Source: Hyphomicrobiales bacterium
GTDB taxonomy: Bacteria; Pseudomonadota; Alphaproteobacteria; Rhizobiales; Xanthobacteraceae
Assembly: GCA_003135415.1 (NCBI GenBank)
Contig: PLBP01000001.1
Location: forward strand, 21,496-79,321
Length of the DNA: 57,826 nucleotides
Direction of reading: 5' to 3'
Below the pieces are notes generated by a model. It saw nothing but the letters and a program-made list of their open reading frames with translations. It was not told where the DNA came from and made no database searches. This document shows positions 46,676 to 56,327 of this stretch, one piece after another. A program made the position numbers and the translations under genes. The first letter of the stretch is position 1. Each line of letters starts with the position of its first letter.

Positions 46676-49204
46676 ATGAAAGCAAACGATCCGAACGCCG
46701 AGCTTTTTGCCGCCGCCTTCCGGCACCATCAGGCGGGCGCGCTGCGCGAGGCGGAGCAGACCTATAAGAGAGTGCTGGCGCTGGATCCCTCGCATGTCGA
46801 TGCCTTGCATTTTCTCGGTGTGCTCGCGCACCAGGCGGGACGGAGCGACGTCGCCGCGGAATTGATCGGGCGCGCAATCTCGATCAACGACCGAATTCCC
46901 GAATCTCACTACAATCTCGGTCTCGCGCTCGGCGCGCTCGGCCGTTTCGAGGAAGCGGCGGAGCACAATCGCAAGGCGATCGGCCTCATGCCCGACTATG
47001 CCGAGGCGTATCTCAATCTCGGCAACGCGCTCAAAGCTCAAGGCAAGAACGAAGAAGCCATCTCAAACTATGAAAGAGCGCTCGCGCTTCATCCCCGTCT
47101 CGCCATTGCCCATTTTAACTGGGCGAATGCACTTTGCGATCTCGGCCGGTTGGACGAAGCGGAAAAAAACTATCGCAAAGCTCTCGCGATCCAGCCCGAC
47201 TACGCCGAGGCGATGACGAATCTCGGCAGCATTCTCGGACTACAGGGAAAGATCGAAGAAGCTGAAACGCAGCACAAGGCCGCAATCGCCGCGCAGCCGA
47301 ACGTCTTTCAAGCCCACGCCAACCTTGGCAACCTTTCGCTCTCGCGCAGGGAATACGATCGGGCAATCGATTTCTTCCGGATCGCCCTGTCGATCAATCC
47401 CGCTTTCGCCGAAGCCCACGTCAATCTCGCTTCTGCTTTATGGGCCGTAAACAAGAAGCAGGAAGCGCTGGAAAGCCTGCAAAAGGCATTTACGTTAAAG
47501 CCAAACCTGATGGTGGCATTCTTTAATTTCATCGATCTGCTGTTGGAGAGCGACCGATACGGCGATGCGCTCCAGCTATTTCGCTTCCGTCTATCGCTCG
47601 AAGATACAAGCGAGATGCGTATATTATACGCATGGTACCTGGGGAATTCGCGCGCAATTCCCTATGCCGATGAATTTAAAGACATTTTGATGCGTGGCAT
47701 TGCGGAGCACTGGGGCAACTCACGTGGTCTCGTTGACGTAAGTCTGCATGTCCTGGCTAGAAAACCATCGATCGCGTCGATCTTAACGCGCGCAGTCGAC
47801 GAATGGCCGTCGCGACCATCGGCGGCCGCTCTACTCGGCAAAGACGGCTTGGACGCCCTGGCCGACGACGATCTTCTCCGCATCGTCCTTACCTGCGAAA
47901 GAATCAACAGCCCTGAATATGAGAAATTTCTTTCCACTCTTCGCTCCGCTCTCCTCGAATTGGTATCGAGAACGAGCGGTCTCGATCTCAGCCCTAAACA
48001 CGTTTCCCTAGTATGCGCTTTGGCGCAGCAGTGTTTTATGAACGAATACGTGTATTTCGTGCCGAAACAAGAAGCGACGCTTGCAAATCACCTGCGCCAA
48101 GATTTACGCAACGATCTTAGGCAACATAAAACTATATCTCCGGCCGAACTTGCCGTCGCGGCCTGCTATTTTTCGCTAAGTTCGATCGAGGAGATGGAAT
48201 TCGCCGACTGGTCGAATTCACCCGCTGACATCAAGAAACTTGTTCAACAACAAGTGCTGGAGCCGCGCCAAGAGCGCGAGTATTGCGCTATCATTCCGCA
48301 ACTGACTGCCATCAGCAACGAAGTATCCAAAAAAGTTCGGGAGCAGTATGAGGAGAATCCCTACCCGCGCTGGGTAAGAGTGTCCAGCAACTTGCGGCGA
48401 GCGAAACTGAAAGACTACCTACAACAACTTCTGCCCAATCTGCCGTTTCCACGCGCTACTGAAAGCGCTAATTATTTGATTGCCGGCTGCGGAACGGGCC
48501 AACAAGTCGCGTCATTGCTCTCCCACGTCGAGATTGAAAATATACTCGCGATTGATCTCAGCCTGCCGAGTCTTGCCTATGCCAAACGAATGTTAAATGA
48601 GCTGGGCATCACGCAGGTCGAATATGGGCAAGCCGATATCTTGCGATTGCCCGAACTTGGCAGAATTTTCGATGTGATCGAAACAACCGGAGTCCTGCAT
48701 CACCTGGATGCCCCCGAGGACGGATGGAAAGCGCTTCTGTCCATCCTTACACCCGGCGGTCTTATGCGAGTTTCCTTTTATAGCGAGATAGCTCGCGGGA
48801 ACATTATCGCCGCCCGCCGCGAGATTACCAAAAGTGGGTATGGCGATACTGCTGACGAAATTCGGGCCTTTCGTCAAAAACTCATGAGCATGGATCCGGC
48901 CACTTCAATATATAAAGTGACGCAAGCGAATGACTTTTTCAGTTTAAGCGAATGCCGCGATCTTCTTTTCCACGTTCTGGAGCGAAATTTCACGCTAGAG
49001 CAAATCGGGCAATTTATCAGCGAAAATGGACTTGTATTCCTCGGTTTAGAGTTGCCTATATTCATCAAGCAATTGTACGCCCAACAATTTCCAAATGATA
49101 AAGCTGGAAATGATCTCAACTCGTGGAAAGAATTCGAAATACTTAATCCTGATACATTTATCGGCATGTATAATTTTTGGATCCAAAAGAAATCTACCGG
49201 CTAA
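46676..49204 (+). CDS. TPR-repeat protein with C-terminal SAM-dependent methyltransferase domain
   Basis: The 842-residue product starts with about eight TPR units (residues ~5-275), for example SHYNLGLALGALGRFEEAAE and AYLNLGNALKAQGKNEEAIS. A middle region of unknown fold follows to ~550. The linker motif REQYEENPYPRWVRV comes at ~553, then a class I methyltransferase with LIAGCGTGQQVASLL (residues ~600) and VLHHLDAPEDGWKALL. It may modify a protein or glycan recognised by the TPRs; the target is unknown. From about 47900 on the DNA is clearly richer in A+T than its surroundings. The ribosome-binding site is poor, and a dispersed repeat ends just before the start. Confidence 0.85.
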   Translation: MKANDPNAELFAAAFRHHQAGALREAEQTYKRVLALDPSHVDALHFLGVLAHQAGRSDVAAELIGRAISINDRIPESHYNLGLALGALGRFEEAAEHNRKAIGLMPDYAEAYLNLGNALKAQGKNEEAISNYERALALHPRLAIAHFNWANALCDLGRLDEAEKNYRKALAIQPDYAEAMTNLGSILGLQGKIEEAETQHKAAIAAQPNVFQAHANLGNLSLSRREYDRAIDFFRIALSINPAFAEAHVNLASALWAVNKKQEALESLQKAFTLKPNLMVAFFNFIDLLLESDRYGDALQLFRFRLSLEDTSEMRILYAWYLGNSRAIPYADEFKDILMRGIAEHWGNSRGLVDVSLHVLARKPSIASILTRAVDEWPSRPSAAALLGKDGLDALADDDLLRIVLTCERINSPEYEKFLSTLRSALLELVSRTSGLDLSPKHVSLVCALAQQCFMNEYVYFVPKQEATLANHLRQDLRNDLRQHKTISPAELAVAACYFSLSSIEEMEFADWSNSPADIKKLVQQQVLEPRQEREYCAIIPQLTAISNEVSKKVREQYEENPYPRWVRVSSNLRRAKLKDYLQQLLPNLPFPRATESANYLIAGCGTGQQVASLLSHVEIENILAIDLSLPSLAYAKRMLNELGITQVEYGQADILRLPELGRIFDVIETTGVLHHLDAPEDGWKALLSILTPGGLMRVSFYSEIARGNIIAARREITKSGYGDTADEIRAFRQKLMSMDPATSIYKVTQANDFFSLSECRDLLFHVLERNFTLEQIGQFISENGLVFLGLELPIFIKQLYAQQFPNDKAGNDLNSWKEFEILNPDTFIGMYNFWIQKKSTG

Positions 49205-49228
49205 CGATAATTCTTCGGCATTGAGGTC

Positions 49229-51475
49229 ATGTCAGATCTAGCACCACGACAACGCCTTTCGGATTTGCTTGCGAAAGCCGTCGCGCAACACCAATCCGGC
49301 CGGCTATCGGAAGCGGCGGCGCTTTATGAGCAAGTGCTTTCGATCGAGCCCGGCAACGCGCAGGCGCTGCACAATCTCGGCGTCGTTGCCCATCATCAGC
49401 GCCGCCATGAGGACGCGATCGTCCTCATCGCTAAGGCGATCAAACTCGAGAGTGATAACGCCGGATATCATTACAATTTGGGCACGGCCCATCACGCCTT
49501 ACAGCGCTTCGAGGAAGCGGTCGTTCACTATCGCCGCGCCTTGGAGCTGAATCGCGATTACGCCGCGGCCTATTTCAACGTCGCCGGCGCGCTGATTTCG
49601 CTCGAGAAATTCGACGAGGCGGCGGACGCCTACCGCCAGGCCATCCTTAGATCGCCGCAAGTCGCCGAGGGGCACGCCAACCTCGCCGATGTGCTCGTGC
49701 GCCTCGGAAAACTCGACGAAGCCGAAGCCGAATACCGGCACGCGCTCGCGATCAAGCCCAATCTTCCACCGGCGCTGAATAATCTTTCGCGCCTCCTCTT
49801 CGAAAAGGGCAACGCCGCGGGAGCGCTTGTGCTGAGCATTCGATCGCTCACGATCGCGATCACCGACGAGAGCAAAAGTAATTTCGTCGATTCTGCCCGG
49901 TACTGTTCGCGGGCGGGTCAGTTGCTGAAGCCAGTCGAGCGCCTGTTGCCGATGCTCGCGCGCGCGATTAGGGAACGCTGGCTGCGCCCGAATGACGTCA
50001 TGGCGCTCGGCAGTCAAGTGCTGGAGCTCGATCCCGCCGTCGGCAAAAGCATCGCAGCGGCCGGCGCCACTTGGCCCAATCGGGCAATCGAGACGGAATT
50101 ATTCGGTAGCAACGGCATCGCTGCGGTAGCGAAGAATCCACTTCTGCTTTCTCTGCTTGAGTCGACGCCTGGCAGCGGCAGGGCGATGGAAAAATTCGTC
50201 TGCGCGGCGCGCGCCACTATCCTCGAACGCGCGTCCCGGCCGGATGCCATCCCCGAGGATATTTTGGCGTTCTACGCGAGCCTAGCGATCCAATGTTTTA
50301 TCACCGAATTCGTGTATTCGGTGACCGAGAAAGAACACGCGCAAGCGGAGAAAGCGCGCACCGATCTCACCGCCGCCTTGGCGAGCGGTACGGACATCGT
50401 TCCTATTTTGCTCGTTGCGGCGGCCGCCTATTTTCCGTTGGTAACGTTGCCCGGGGCCGAGAAATTGCTCGCGCGAAAATGGCCCGTGGCGATCACTCGG
50501 CTCGTGGACCGGCAAGTGCGCGAACCGCTGAAAGAACGCGAGCTGCAAGCTTCGATCCCGAAGCTCACGCCGGTCGAAGATCGCATATCCCTCTTGGTGC
50601 AGGACCAATACGAGGAAAATCCCTATCCGCGCTGGATCGAGACCACGGAAGCTTGGGGCCGGCCGAGCCAGATCGACGAATATCTGCGCTCGCTGTTTCC
50701 GCTCGCGCCGCTGCGCCTGCTCGGAAAAAGCGGCGCGATCGAAATCTTGATCGCGGGCGCCGGCACCGGCCGGCAGGCGGTCGAAATCGCCCGGCAATTT
50801 CCCGAGGCGCGCATACTCGCGGTCGACCTCAGCGGTGCGGCGCTGGCCTATGGCAAGCGCAAGTCGGAAGAATTACGGGTGAAAAATATCGAATACGGCC
50901 AGGCCGACATTGTCGAACTGGGCAGGCTCAGCCGCCGCTTCGACGTGATCTATGCCTCCGGCGTCTTGCACCACCTCGCCGACCCGTTCGCCGGCTGGCG
51001 CGTACTGCTAGAGACTCTCGCGCCGGGCGGGTTCATGAATATCGGGCTCTACAGCGAGAAAGCGCGCGAGGACATTGTCGCGGCCCAGCGTTTTCTCGCC
51101 GAAAAAGGATACAAGCCCACTGCCGACGATATCCGCCGCTGCCGCGAGGAATTCGAGCGGCTTCCAGCGGATAGTCCGCTCCGGAACGTCATGCTGCTCG
51201 CCGATTTCTATTCGATGAGCGACCTCCGCGACCTTCTCTTTCACGTGCAGGAGCATCGCATGGCGCTGCCGCAGATTGAGGGCTTCCTCGCTGATAATCA
51301 TCTGCAATTCCTCGGCTTCGACCAGGCGCCGCATATTTTGCAGCGTTTCCGGCAGAAGTTTCCCGACGACCAAGCCGTGACGAATCTCGCCCTTTGGGAC
51401 CGCTTTGAGCAGGAAAATCCGAGCGCCTTCATCGGCATGTATCAATTCTGGGTGCGGAAAGTTTCCGCGCATTAG
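49229..51475 (+). CDS. TPR-repeat methyltransferase, paralogue of the preceding gene
   Basis: The 748-residue product has the same architecture. About five to six TPR units (LSEAAALYEQVLSIEPGNAQ, YHYNLGTAHHALQRFEEAVV) extend to residue ~200. A middle region contains VEDRISLLVQDQYEENPYPR (~450-465), and the methyltransferase core has LIAGAGTGRQAVEIARQF (~505) and ASGVLHHLADPFAGWRVLL. Both proteins share the ending FIGMYQFWV/FIGMYNFWI. It begins 24 nt after the first gene with GAGG upstream of ATG, so the pair is cotranscribed. Unlike its neighbour it has the base composition of the host. Confidence 0.87.
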   Translation: MSDLAPRQRLSDLLAKAVAQHQSGRLSEAAALYEQVLSIEPGNAQALHNLGVVAHHQRRHEDAIVLIAKAIKLESDNAGYHYNLGTAHHALQRFEEAVVHYRRALELNRDYAAAYFNVAGALISLEKFDEAADAYRQAILRSPQVAEGHANLADVLVRLGKLDEAEAEYRHALAIKPNLPPALNNLSRLLFEKGNAAGALVLSIRSLTIAITDESKSNFVDSARYCSRAGQLLKPVERLLPMLARAIRERWLRPNDVMALGSQVLELDPAVGKSIAAAGATWPNRAIETELFGSNGIAAVAKNPLLLSLLESTPGSGRAMEKFVCAARATILERASRPDAIPEDILAFYASLAIQCFITEFVYSVTEKEHAQAEKARTDLTAALASGTDIVPILLVAAAAYFPLVTLPGAEKLLARKWPVAITRLVDRQVREPLKERELQASIPKLTPVEDRISLLVQDQYEENPYPRWIETTEAWGRPSQIDEYLRSLFPLAPLRLLGKSGAIEILIAGAGTGRQAVEIARQFPEARILAVDLSGAALAYGKRKSEELRVKNIEYGQADIVELGRLSRRFDVIYASGVLHHLADPFAGWRVLLETLAPGGFMNIGLYSEKAREDIVAAQRFLAEKGYKPTADDIRRCREEFERLPADSPLRNVMLLADFYSMSDLRDLLFHVQEHRMALPQIEGFLADNHLQFLGFDQAPHILQRFRQKFPDDQAVTNLALWDRFEQENPSAFIGMYQFWVRKVSAH

Positions 51476-51524
51476 GAGCGCCTACGCGCATCCGGCGCGA
51501 TGGACGCAAGGGAGAAAACACTCA

Positions 51525-53174
51525 ATGGACGCCGATGTCATTATCGTGGGCGCGGGCCTTGCCGGCCTTGCCGCCGCCGCCGAACTCGCCGACGCCAAGC
51601 GTAAGGTGATCCTGATCGATCAGGAGCCGGTGGCTTCCCTCGGCGGCCAGGCGTTCTGGTCGTTCGGCGGCTTGATGCTGATCGACTCGCCGGAGCAGCG
51701 CCGCCTCGGCATTCGCGATTCACGCGCGCTTGCGATGCAGGACTGGCAGGGCTCCGCCGCCTTCGACCGCCCCGAGGACCGCTGGCCGCGGCAATGGGCC
51801 GAGGCCTATGTCGACTTCGCCGCCGGCGAAAAGCGAAGCTGGCTGCACGCGCAAGGCGTGCGCTGGTTTCCGGTCGTCGGCTGGGCCGAGCGCGGCGGCT
51901 ATCTCGCCACCGGCCACGGCAATTCGGTGCCGCGCTTTCATATTACCTGGGGCACCGGGCCGGGGTTGATCGAGCCCTTCGTCCGCCGCGTGCGCGAGGG
52001 CGAAAAGAATGGATTGATTTCGCTCCGCTTCCGCCACCGCGCGACCAAGCTCTCGGCAAGCGGCGGCAAGGTTGACGGCGTCGAGGGCGAAATCCTCGAG
52101 CCGAGTTCAGTCGAGCGCGGCCAGGAAAGCTCGCGCAAGGTCGCCGGAAATTTTTCGCTGCGTGCGCAGGCGGTGATCGTCACCTCGGGCGGCATCGGCG
52201 GCAACCACGATCTCGTGCGCAAGCACTGGCCGAAGCACATGGGCGCGCCGCCAAAGAAAATGCTTTCCGGCGTGCCCGCACACGTCGACGGCAAGATGCT
52301 GGAGGTGGTGGGCGCCGCCGGCGGCCACATCATTAATTCCGACCGCATGTGGCACTATCCCGAAGGCATAGACAATTACGCGCCGATCTGGCCGCGCCAC
52401 GGCATCCGTATCGTCAGCGGCCCCTCGCCGCTGTGGTTAGATGCGCACGGCAAGCGGCTGCCGATCCCGCTCTTTCCCGGCTTCGACGGCTTGGGCGCGC
52501 TCGAACACATTACCCGGCACGGCCACGATCATTCGTGGTTCCTGTTGAACCAACGCATCATCGGCCGCGAGTTCGCGCTTTCCGGCTCCGAGCAAAATCC
52601 GGATCTCACGGGGAAAAGCATTCTCGGCGTGCTCCGCCGCGGGCGCGGCAAGACGCTGACGCCCGTGCAGAAATTCGTGAACCAGGGCAAGGATTTCATC
52701 GTCGGCCAGTCGATTCCCGAGCTCGTGCGCGGCATGAACGATTTGATCGGCGAAAACCTGATCGATGCCGCCGAACTCGAACGCGAGGTCGTCGCGCGCG
52801 ACCGCGAAGTGGAAAACAGATACTGCAAGGACGCGCAGGTCAGCGCGATCCGCCAGACGCGAAATTACATCGGTGACCGGCTCATCCGCGTCTCCAAACT
52901 CCACCGCCTGCTCGATCCCGCCGCCGGTCCCTTGATCGCGGTGCGGCTCTGGGTGCTGACACGGAAGACTCTCGGCGGGTTAGAGACGGATCTGTCGGCG
53001 CGCGTGTTGAAAGCGGACGGCGAGCCGCTCGGTAATGTCTACGCCGCAGGCGAGGCTGCTGGCTTCGGCGGCGGCGGCGTGCATGGCTATCGCGCGCTCG
53101 AAGGCACCTTCCTCGGCGGCTGTATTTTCTCCGGCCGCACGGCAGGCCGTGCTACGGCCGCGGCCGTGCGGTGA
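51525..53174 (+). CDS. FAD-binding dehydrogenase (ketosteroid dehydrogenase/fumarate reductase-like)
   Basis: The 549-residue flavoprotein begins with the dinucleotide motif DVIIVGAGLAGLAAAAELAD and has GGQAFWSFGGLMLIDSPEQR. The internal VIVTSGGIGGNHDLVRKHWP follows, and the C-terminal FAD motif is NVYAAGEAAGFGGGGVHGYR then ALEGTFLGGCIFSGRTAGR. It fits the COG3573-type FAD-binding dehydrogenases; the substrate is not apparent. The frame extends back to 51405 inside the preceding gene, but the ATG at 51525, after GGGAG, gives the standard N-terminus. It has no signal peptide. Confidence 0.9.
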   Translation: MDADVIIVGAGLAGLAAAAELADAKRKVILIDQEPVASLGGQAFWSFGGLMLIDSPEQRRLGIRDSRALAMQDWQGSAAFDRPEDRWPRQWAEAYVDFAAGEKRSWLHAQGVRWFPVVGWAERGGYLATGHGNSVPRFHITWGTGPGLIEPFVRRVREGEKNGLISLRFRHRATKLSASGGKVDGVEGEILEPSSVERGQESSRKVAGNFSLRAQAVIVTSGGIGGNHDLVRKHWPKHMGAPPKKMLSGVPAHVDGKMLEVVGAAGGHIINSDRMWHYPEGIDNYAPIWPRHGIRIVSGPSPLWLDAHGKRLPIPLFPGFDGLGALEHITRHGHDHSWFLLNQRIIGREFALSGSEQNPDLTGKSILGVLRRGRGKTLTPVQKFVNQGKDFIVGQSIPELVRGMNDLIGENLIDAAELEREVVARDREVENRYCKDAQVSAIRQTRNYIGDRLIRVSKLHRLLDPAAGPLIAVRLWVLTRKTLGGLETDLSARVLKADGEPLGNVYAAGEAAGFGGGGVHGYRALEGTFLGGCIFSGRTAGRATAAAVR

Positions 53175-53214
53175 CAGTCATAATGCTAAGGTCGAAAATT
53201 CCAGGGAGGCAAAC

Positions 53215-53487
53215 ATGCAGGAGCTCGAAATCACTTGGGAAAGGGTTATGCGCGTGTGGTGGCTGCTCGTGTGGCGCGGCCTCCTCGGCGGATGGATCCT
53301 CGCGGTCGTATTGGCGTTCTTGATCGGCGAGGCCGGCAGCCGGCTCGGCTTCGAGTTTCCCACCGTCGCCGCGGTCGCCACCGCGCTGTCGTGGCTCGCG
53401 GGTCTCGCGTGGGGCCTCGTGGTCGTGAAGATGGCGCTGAAAAAGAATTACCAAGAATTCCGGCTGGCGCTCGTCAAAAAATCTTGA
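53215..53487 (+). CDS. Small two-helix membrane protein
   Basis: The 90-residue product has two hydrophobic helices (VWWLLVWRGLLGGWILAVVL and VAAVATALSWLAGLAWGLVV) and a basic C-terminus (KMALKKNYQEFRLALVKKS). No family is recognised. It has a strong ribosome-binding site (CAGGGAGGCAAACATG) 40 nt after the FAD dehydrogenase gene, so it is probably real and cotranscribed. It is the last gene before the integrase segment. Confidence 0.75.
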   Translation: MQELEITWERVMRVWWLLVWRGLLGGWILAVVLAFLIGEAGSRLGFEFPTVAAVATALSWLAGLAWGLVVVKMALKKNYQEFRLALVKKS

Positions 53488-53630
53488 GGCGTCGCGCGCG
53501 AGAATGATTGGCGGAGACGGAGACTGATTTTTAGTCGTCCGGCTCCGTCCAAAGAAGTACGATTTACTGTGTAAAATCAGTTTCTTACAGTGAGTCGATA
53601 ATCCATCATCGTCCTCTGAAAACCGGCTCC

Positions 53631-53650
53631 ATCCGAAATAAATTTCGGAT
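53631..53650. promoter_or_regulatory. 20-bp perfect palindrome upstream of the integrase gene
   Basis: ATCCGAAAT-AA-ATTTCGGAT is a perfect palindrome centred 47 nt upstream of the integrase start codon. It could be an operator or a recombination-directionality site. It has no T-run, so a terminator is unlikely. The 200-nt gap also holds a tRNA-end-like stretch near 53509. Confidence 0.35.
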
Positions 53651-53687
53651 TGCATTGAGGGGCGCGCCGGTTAGGCGGAGGATTTTT

Positions 53688-54959
53688 ATGGCACGACATC
53701 CCGACAAAGCATTGTCGCCAGTTCGCATCAATGCATTGAAAGCGAAGGGTCGCTTCGCCGATGGCAATGGCCTCTATCTCGTCGTCGACGAACGCGGATC
53801 CAAACGCTGGTTGTTGCGAACAGTCGTCCATGGCCGGCGTCGCGATATGGGGCTTGGATCCACGCGCCTCATCTCGCTCGCGGAGGCGCGTGAGAAGGCG
53901 CGCCATTACCGCAAGATCGCCCGCGATGGTGGCGACCCTATCGCTGTCAAACGGAAGGCCCAAGCGATCGTGCCGACCTTCAGGCATGCCGTCGAGCAGG
54001 TTCACGCCGAGCATTCGTTGGCTTGGCGCAATAACAAGCACCAAGCCCAGTGGATCAATACCCTAGAGAAATCAGCGTTTCCGATCATTGGGGACCACCG
54101 CATTGACCAGATCGAAACGTCCGACGTTCTCAGGGTCCTTTCCCCGATCTGGCTGACCCGCCCGGAAACCGCTCGCCGGATCCGGCAGCGTCTCAAAACC
54201 GTATTTGATTGGGCGAAGATTAAGGACTACCGGCATAACGGCAATCCAGTCGAGCACATTGAAAGCGCCCTCCCCCGTCAACCGGGTAAGCGCGGCCACT
54301 TCGAGGCAATGCCTTACGATGACGTCCCGGATTTCGTGCGCATGTTTCGGCAATGCGACGCCACTGACAACGTAAAGCTTGGCCTCGAATTTCTAATTAT
54401 AACCGCGTGCCGAACCAGCGAAGTTCTAAATTCCTGCTGGACGGAGATCGATTTGGACAAAGCAGTTTGGACAATTCCCGCTGGCCGCATGAAAGCCAGC
54501 CGTGAACACCGCGTGCCTGTCAGTGCCCGCGCAGTCGAAATCCTCAAAGCCGCCAAAGCACTCAACAACGGAAGTAAGTTCGTTTTCCCGGGTCGCTCTG
54601 AAGATGAAACCATGTCCAACATGGTTTTCCTGATGGCATTGCGACGGATGGGTCTCAAAGCCACTGTTCATGGTTTCCGGTCTGCGTTTCGGGATTGGGC
54701 GGCTGAGCGGACTAACTTTCCGCGCGAGATCTGCGAAGCCGCTCTCGCGCATCTGGTCAAAGACAAAACCGAAGCCGCCTATCGGCGCGGTGATTTGCTG
54801 GAAAAGCGACAAGAGTTAATGGCTGTTTGGGGTACCTTTGTAGTGTCTAATCCTGCCGAGATCGTACGGTTGCGAGCGTGGTCGAGCCAGGCGCAGTTTG
54901 GGAGCCGTCATTCGAAATCAAACAGAAAGCGTCAATGTGTTGGTACCACTCGCACTTGA
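53688..54959 (+). CDS. P4-type tyrosine recombinase (integrase) with chimeric C-terminus
   Basis: It would catalyse site-specific integration of a genomic island. The 423-residue product has the N-terminal DUF4102-like arm-binding domain (KGRFADGNGLYLVVDERGSK) and a core-binding domain. The catalytic residues are Arg242 (CRTSEV), His328/Arg331 (HGFR), His355 (LAH) and Tyr365 (AAYRRGD), all present. Normal sequence ends near residue 396 (PAEIVRLRA). The last ~27 residues come from reading into the remains of a multicopper-oxidase gene in another frame, so the original stop is lost. The start has GGCGGAGGA upstream. Catalysis may still be intact. Confidence 0.9.
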   Translation: MARHPDKALSPVRINALKAKGRFADGNGLYLVVDERGSKRWLLRTVVHGRRRDMGLGSTRLISLAEAREKARHYRKIARDGGDPIAVKRKAQAIVPTFRHAVEQVHAEHSLAWRNNKHQAQWINTLEKSAFPIIGDHRIDQIETSDVLRVLSPIWLTRPETARRIRQRLKTVFDWAKIKDYRHNGNPVEHIESALPRQPGKRGHFEAMPYDDVPDFVRMFRQCDATDNVKLGLEFLIITACRTSEVLNSCWTEIDLDKAVWTIPAGRMKASREHRVPVSARAVEILKAAKALNNGSKFVFPGRSEDETMSNMVFLMALRRMGLKATVHGFRSAFRDWAAERTNFPREICEAALAHLVKDKTEAAYRRGDLLEKRQELMAVWGTFVVSNPAEIVRLRAWSSQAQFGSRHSKSNRKRQCVGTTRT

Positions 54960-56011
54960 TGGGGCGTACGGGTGAGCAAGTGCTCCGGGGACTGGCCGGC
55001 CTCTTCTTGATCGAGGACGAGGAAAGCTTGTCATTCCATCTTCCGTCGCAATATGGCGTGGACGATATTCCGCTTGTCATCCAGGATCGCCGTTTCAATC
55101 GCGACGGCAGTTTCGATTATATGTCGGCCATGCCCGACATCATGATGGGCTACAAGGGCAACGTTATCTTGGTCAATGGTACCGTCGACCCTCATGTTGT
55201 CCTGCGCCGTCAGCGCACACGGCTGCGTATCCTCAATGGTTCAAATTCCCGCATTTACACACTCGGCCGCGATGACGGAACGCAACTTTTGGTTATCGGT
55301 TCGGACTGCAGCCTGTTGGAGCGGCCGGCGCGCCAGCGCCGGGTTCGGCTCGGCCCGGGCGAGCGGGTCGAGCTGCTCGTCGATTTGCAGAGCAATCGAG
55401 CGGTACAATTGATGAGTTATCCCGATCCCGTCAACGCGGGCGGGATGGGGCCGGGCATGATGATGGGCGGCATGGCCGGAAATACCGAAACGTTTCCGAT
55501 CATCGAGTTGCGCACGATGGAATTAGAGACCGCAAATCTAACGCTTCCCGAACGGTTGATTGAGTTACCAAATTGGACCCCGGGCCAAGCTGCACGGACC
55601 CGCACGTTTACACTCAACATGGCCATGATGGGCATGGGTATGGGTGGAATGATGGACCGCCGTACGATGGACGGCTTGATGGGGATCAACGGCTACTCGA
55701 TGAGCAAGAGCCGCATAAACGAGGAAGTTCCGCTGGGCAGTATTGAAATCTGGGAGATTAGAAACGCGACTCCGCTGGCGCACTCATTCCACATCCACGA
55801 CATACAATTTCGCGTGCTTGACCGCGACGGCAATCCACCGCTGCCGAACGAGCGTGGCCTCAAGGATACCGTACTCGTCGATCCACGTTCGGCCGTGCGC
55901 GTCATCACTGAATTTGCGGACTTCGCTGACCCCACGCATCCATACATGTATCACTGCCACATTCTCGAGCACGAGGACGCCGGCATGATGGGCCAGTTCG
56001 TGGTGGTTTAA
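54878..56011 (+). pseudogene. 5'-truncated multicopper oxidase (CueO/PcoA-like)
   Basis: The frame begins abruptly with VEPGAVWEPSFEIKQKASMC in the middle of domain 1, overlapping the integrase end. Present are the second copper motif CWYHSH, the third-domain HSFHIHDIQF and the last motif YHCHILEHEDAGMM. The first HxH motif and the signal peptide are missing, so the trinuclear copper site cannot form. Met-rich stretches (GPGMMMGGMAG, NMAMMGMGMGGMM) indicate a copper-tolerance oxidase. About 377 codons remain of the ~500 expected. The rest of the frame is open, so the truncation may be recent. Confidence 0.85.
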
Positions 56012-56327
56012 ATCGATACTGAGGTGGCTCGTTGCAAACTACAAATGCCGGATGATGAATGCTTGCTCTCGAAAGTTCGCGTCAAATGTCCACTACTGGG
56101 ACGAAGCGTCAGTCTGTCCCGGGATGGCTGTCGGTCGCTTTCGGGGCATAGCGGAAGTGACTGGACCAGCAGCTTGCTCGGCCCGGTCGAAAATGACCCA
56201 AAGCGGACATCCAACTTTGTGTTGCGTATCCGGCCGATTGTTTCAATTGGGTCGAAATTCTCCCGTGCGCCGCTCTCGGAATCTGACTCATGGCGCCGAC
56301 TCTTCTCTGACATCGAATCCGTATTTT
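56012..56327. other. Intergenic region without a supported gene
   Basis: This 316-nt region lies between two convergent genes. Short open frames exist on both strands and overlap each other, without ribosome-binding sites or recognisable motifs. The sequence around 56160-56210 looks to me like a dispersed intergenic sequence found in Bradyrhizobium relatives, but this is memory only. No clear terminator was seen. Confidence 0.4.
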
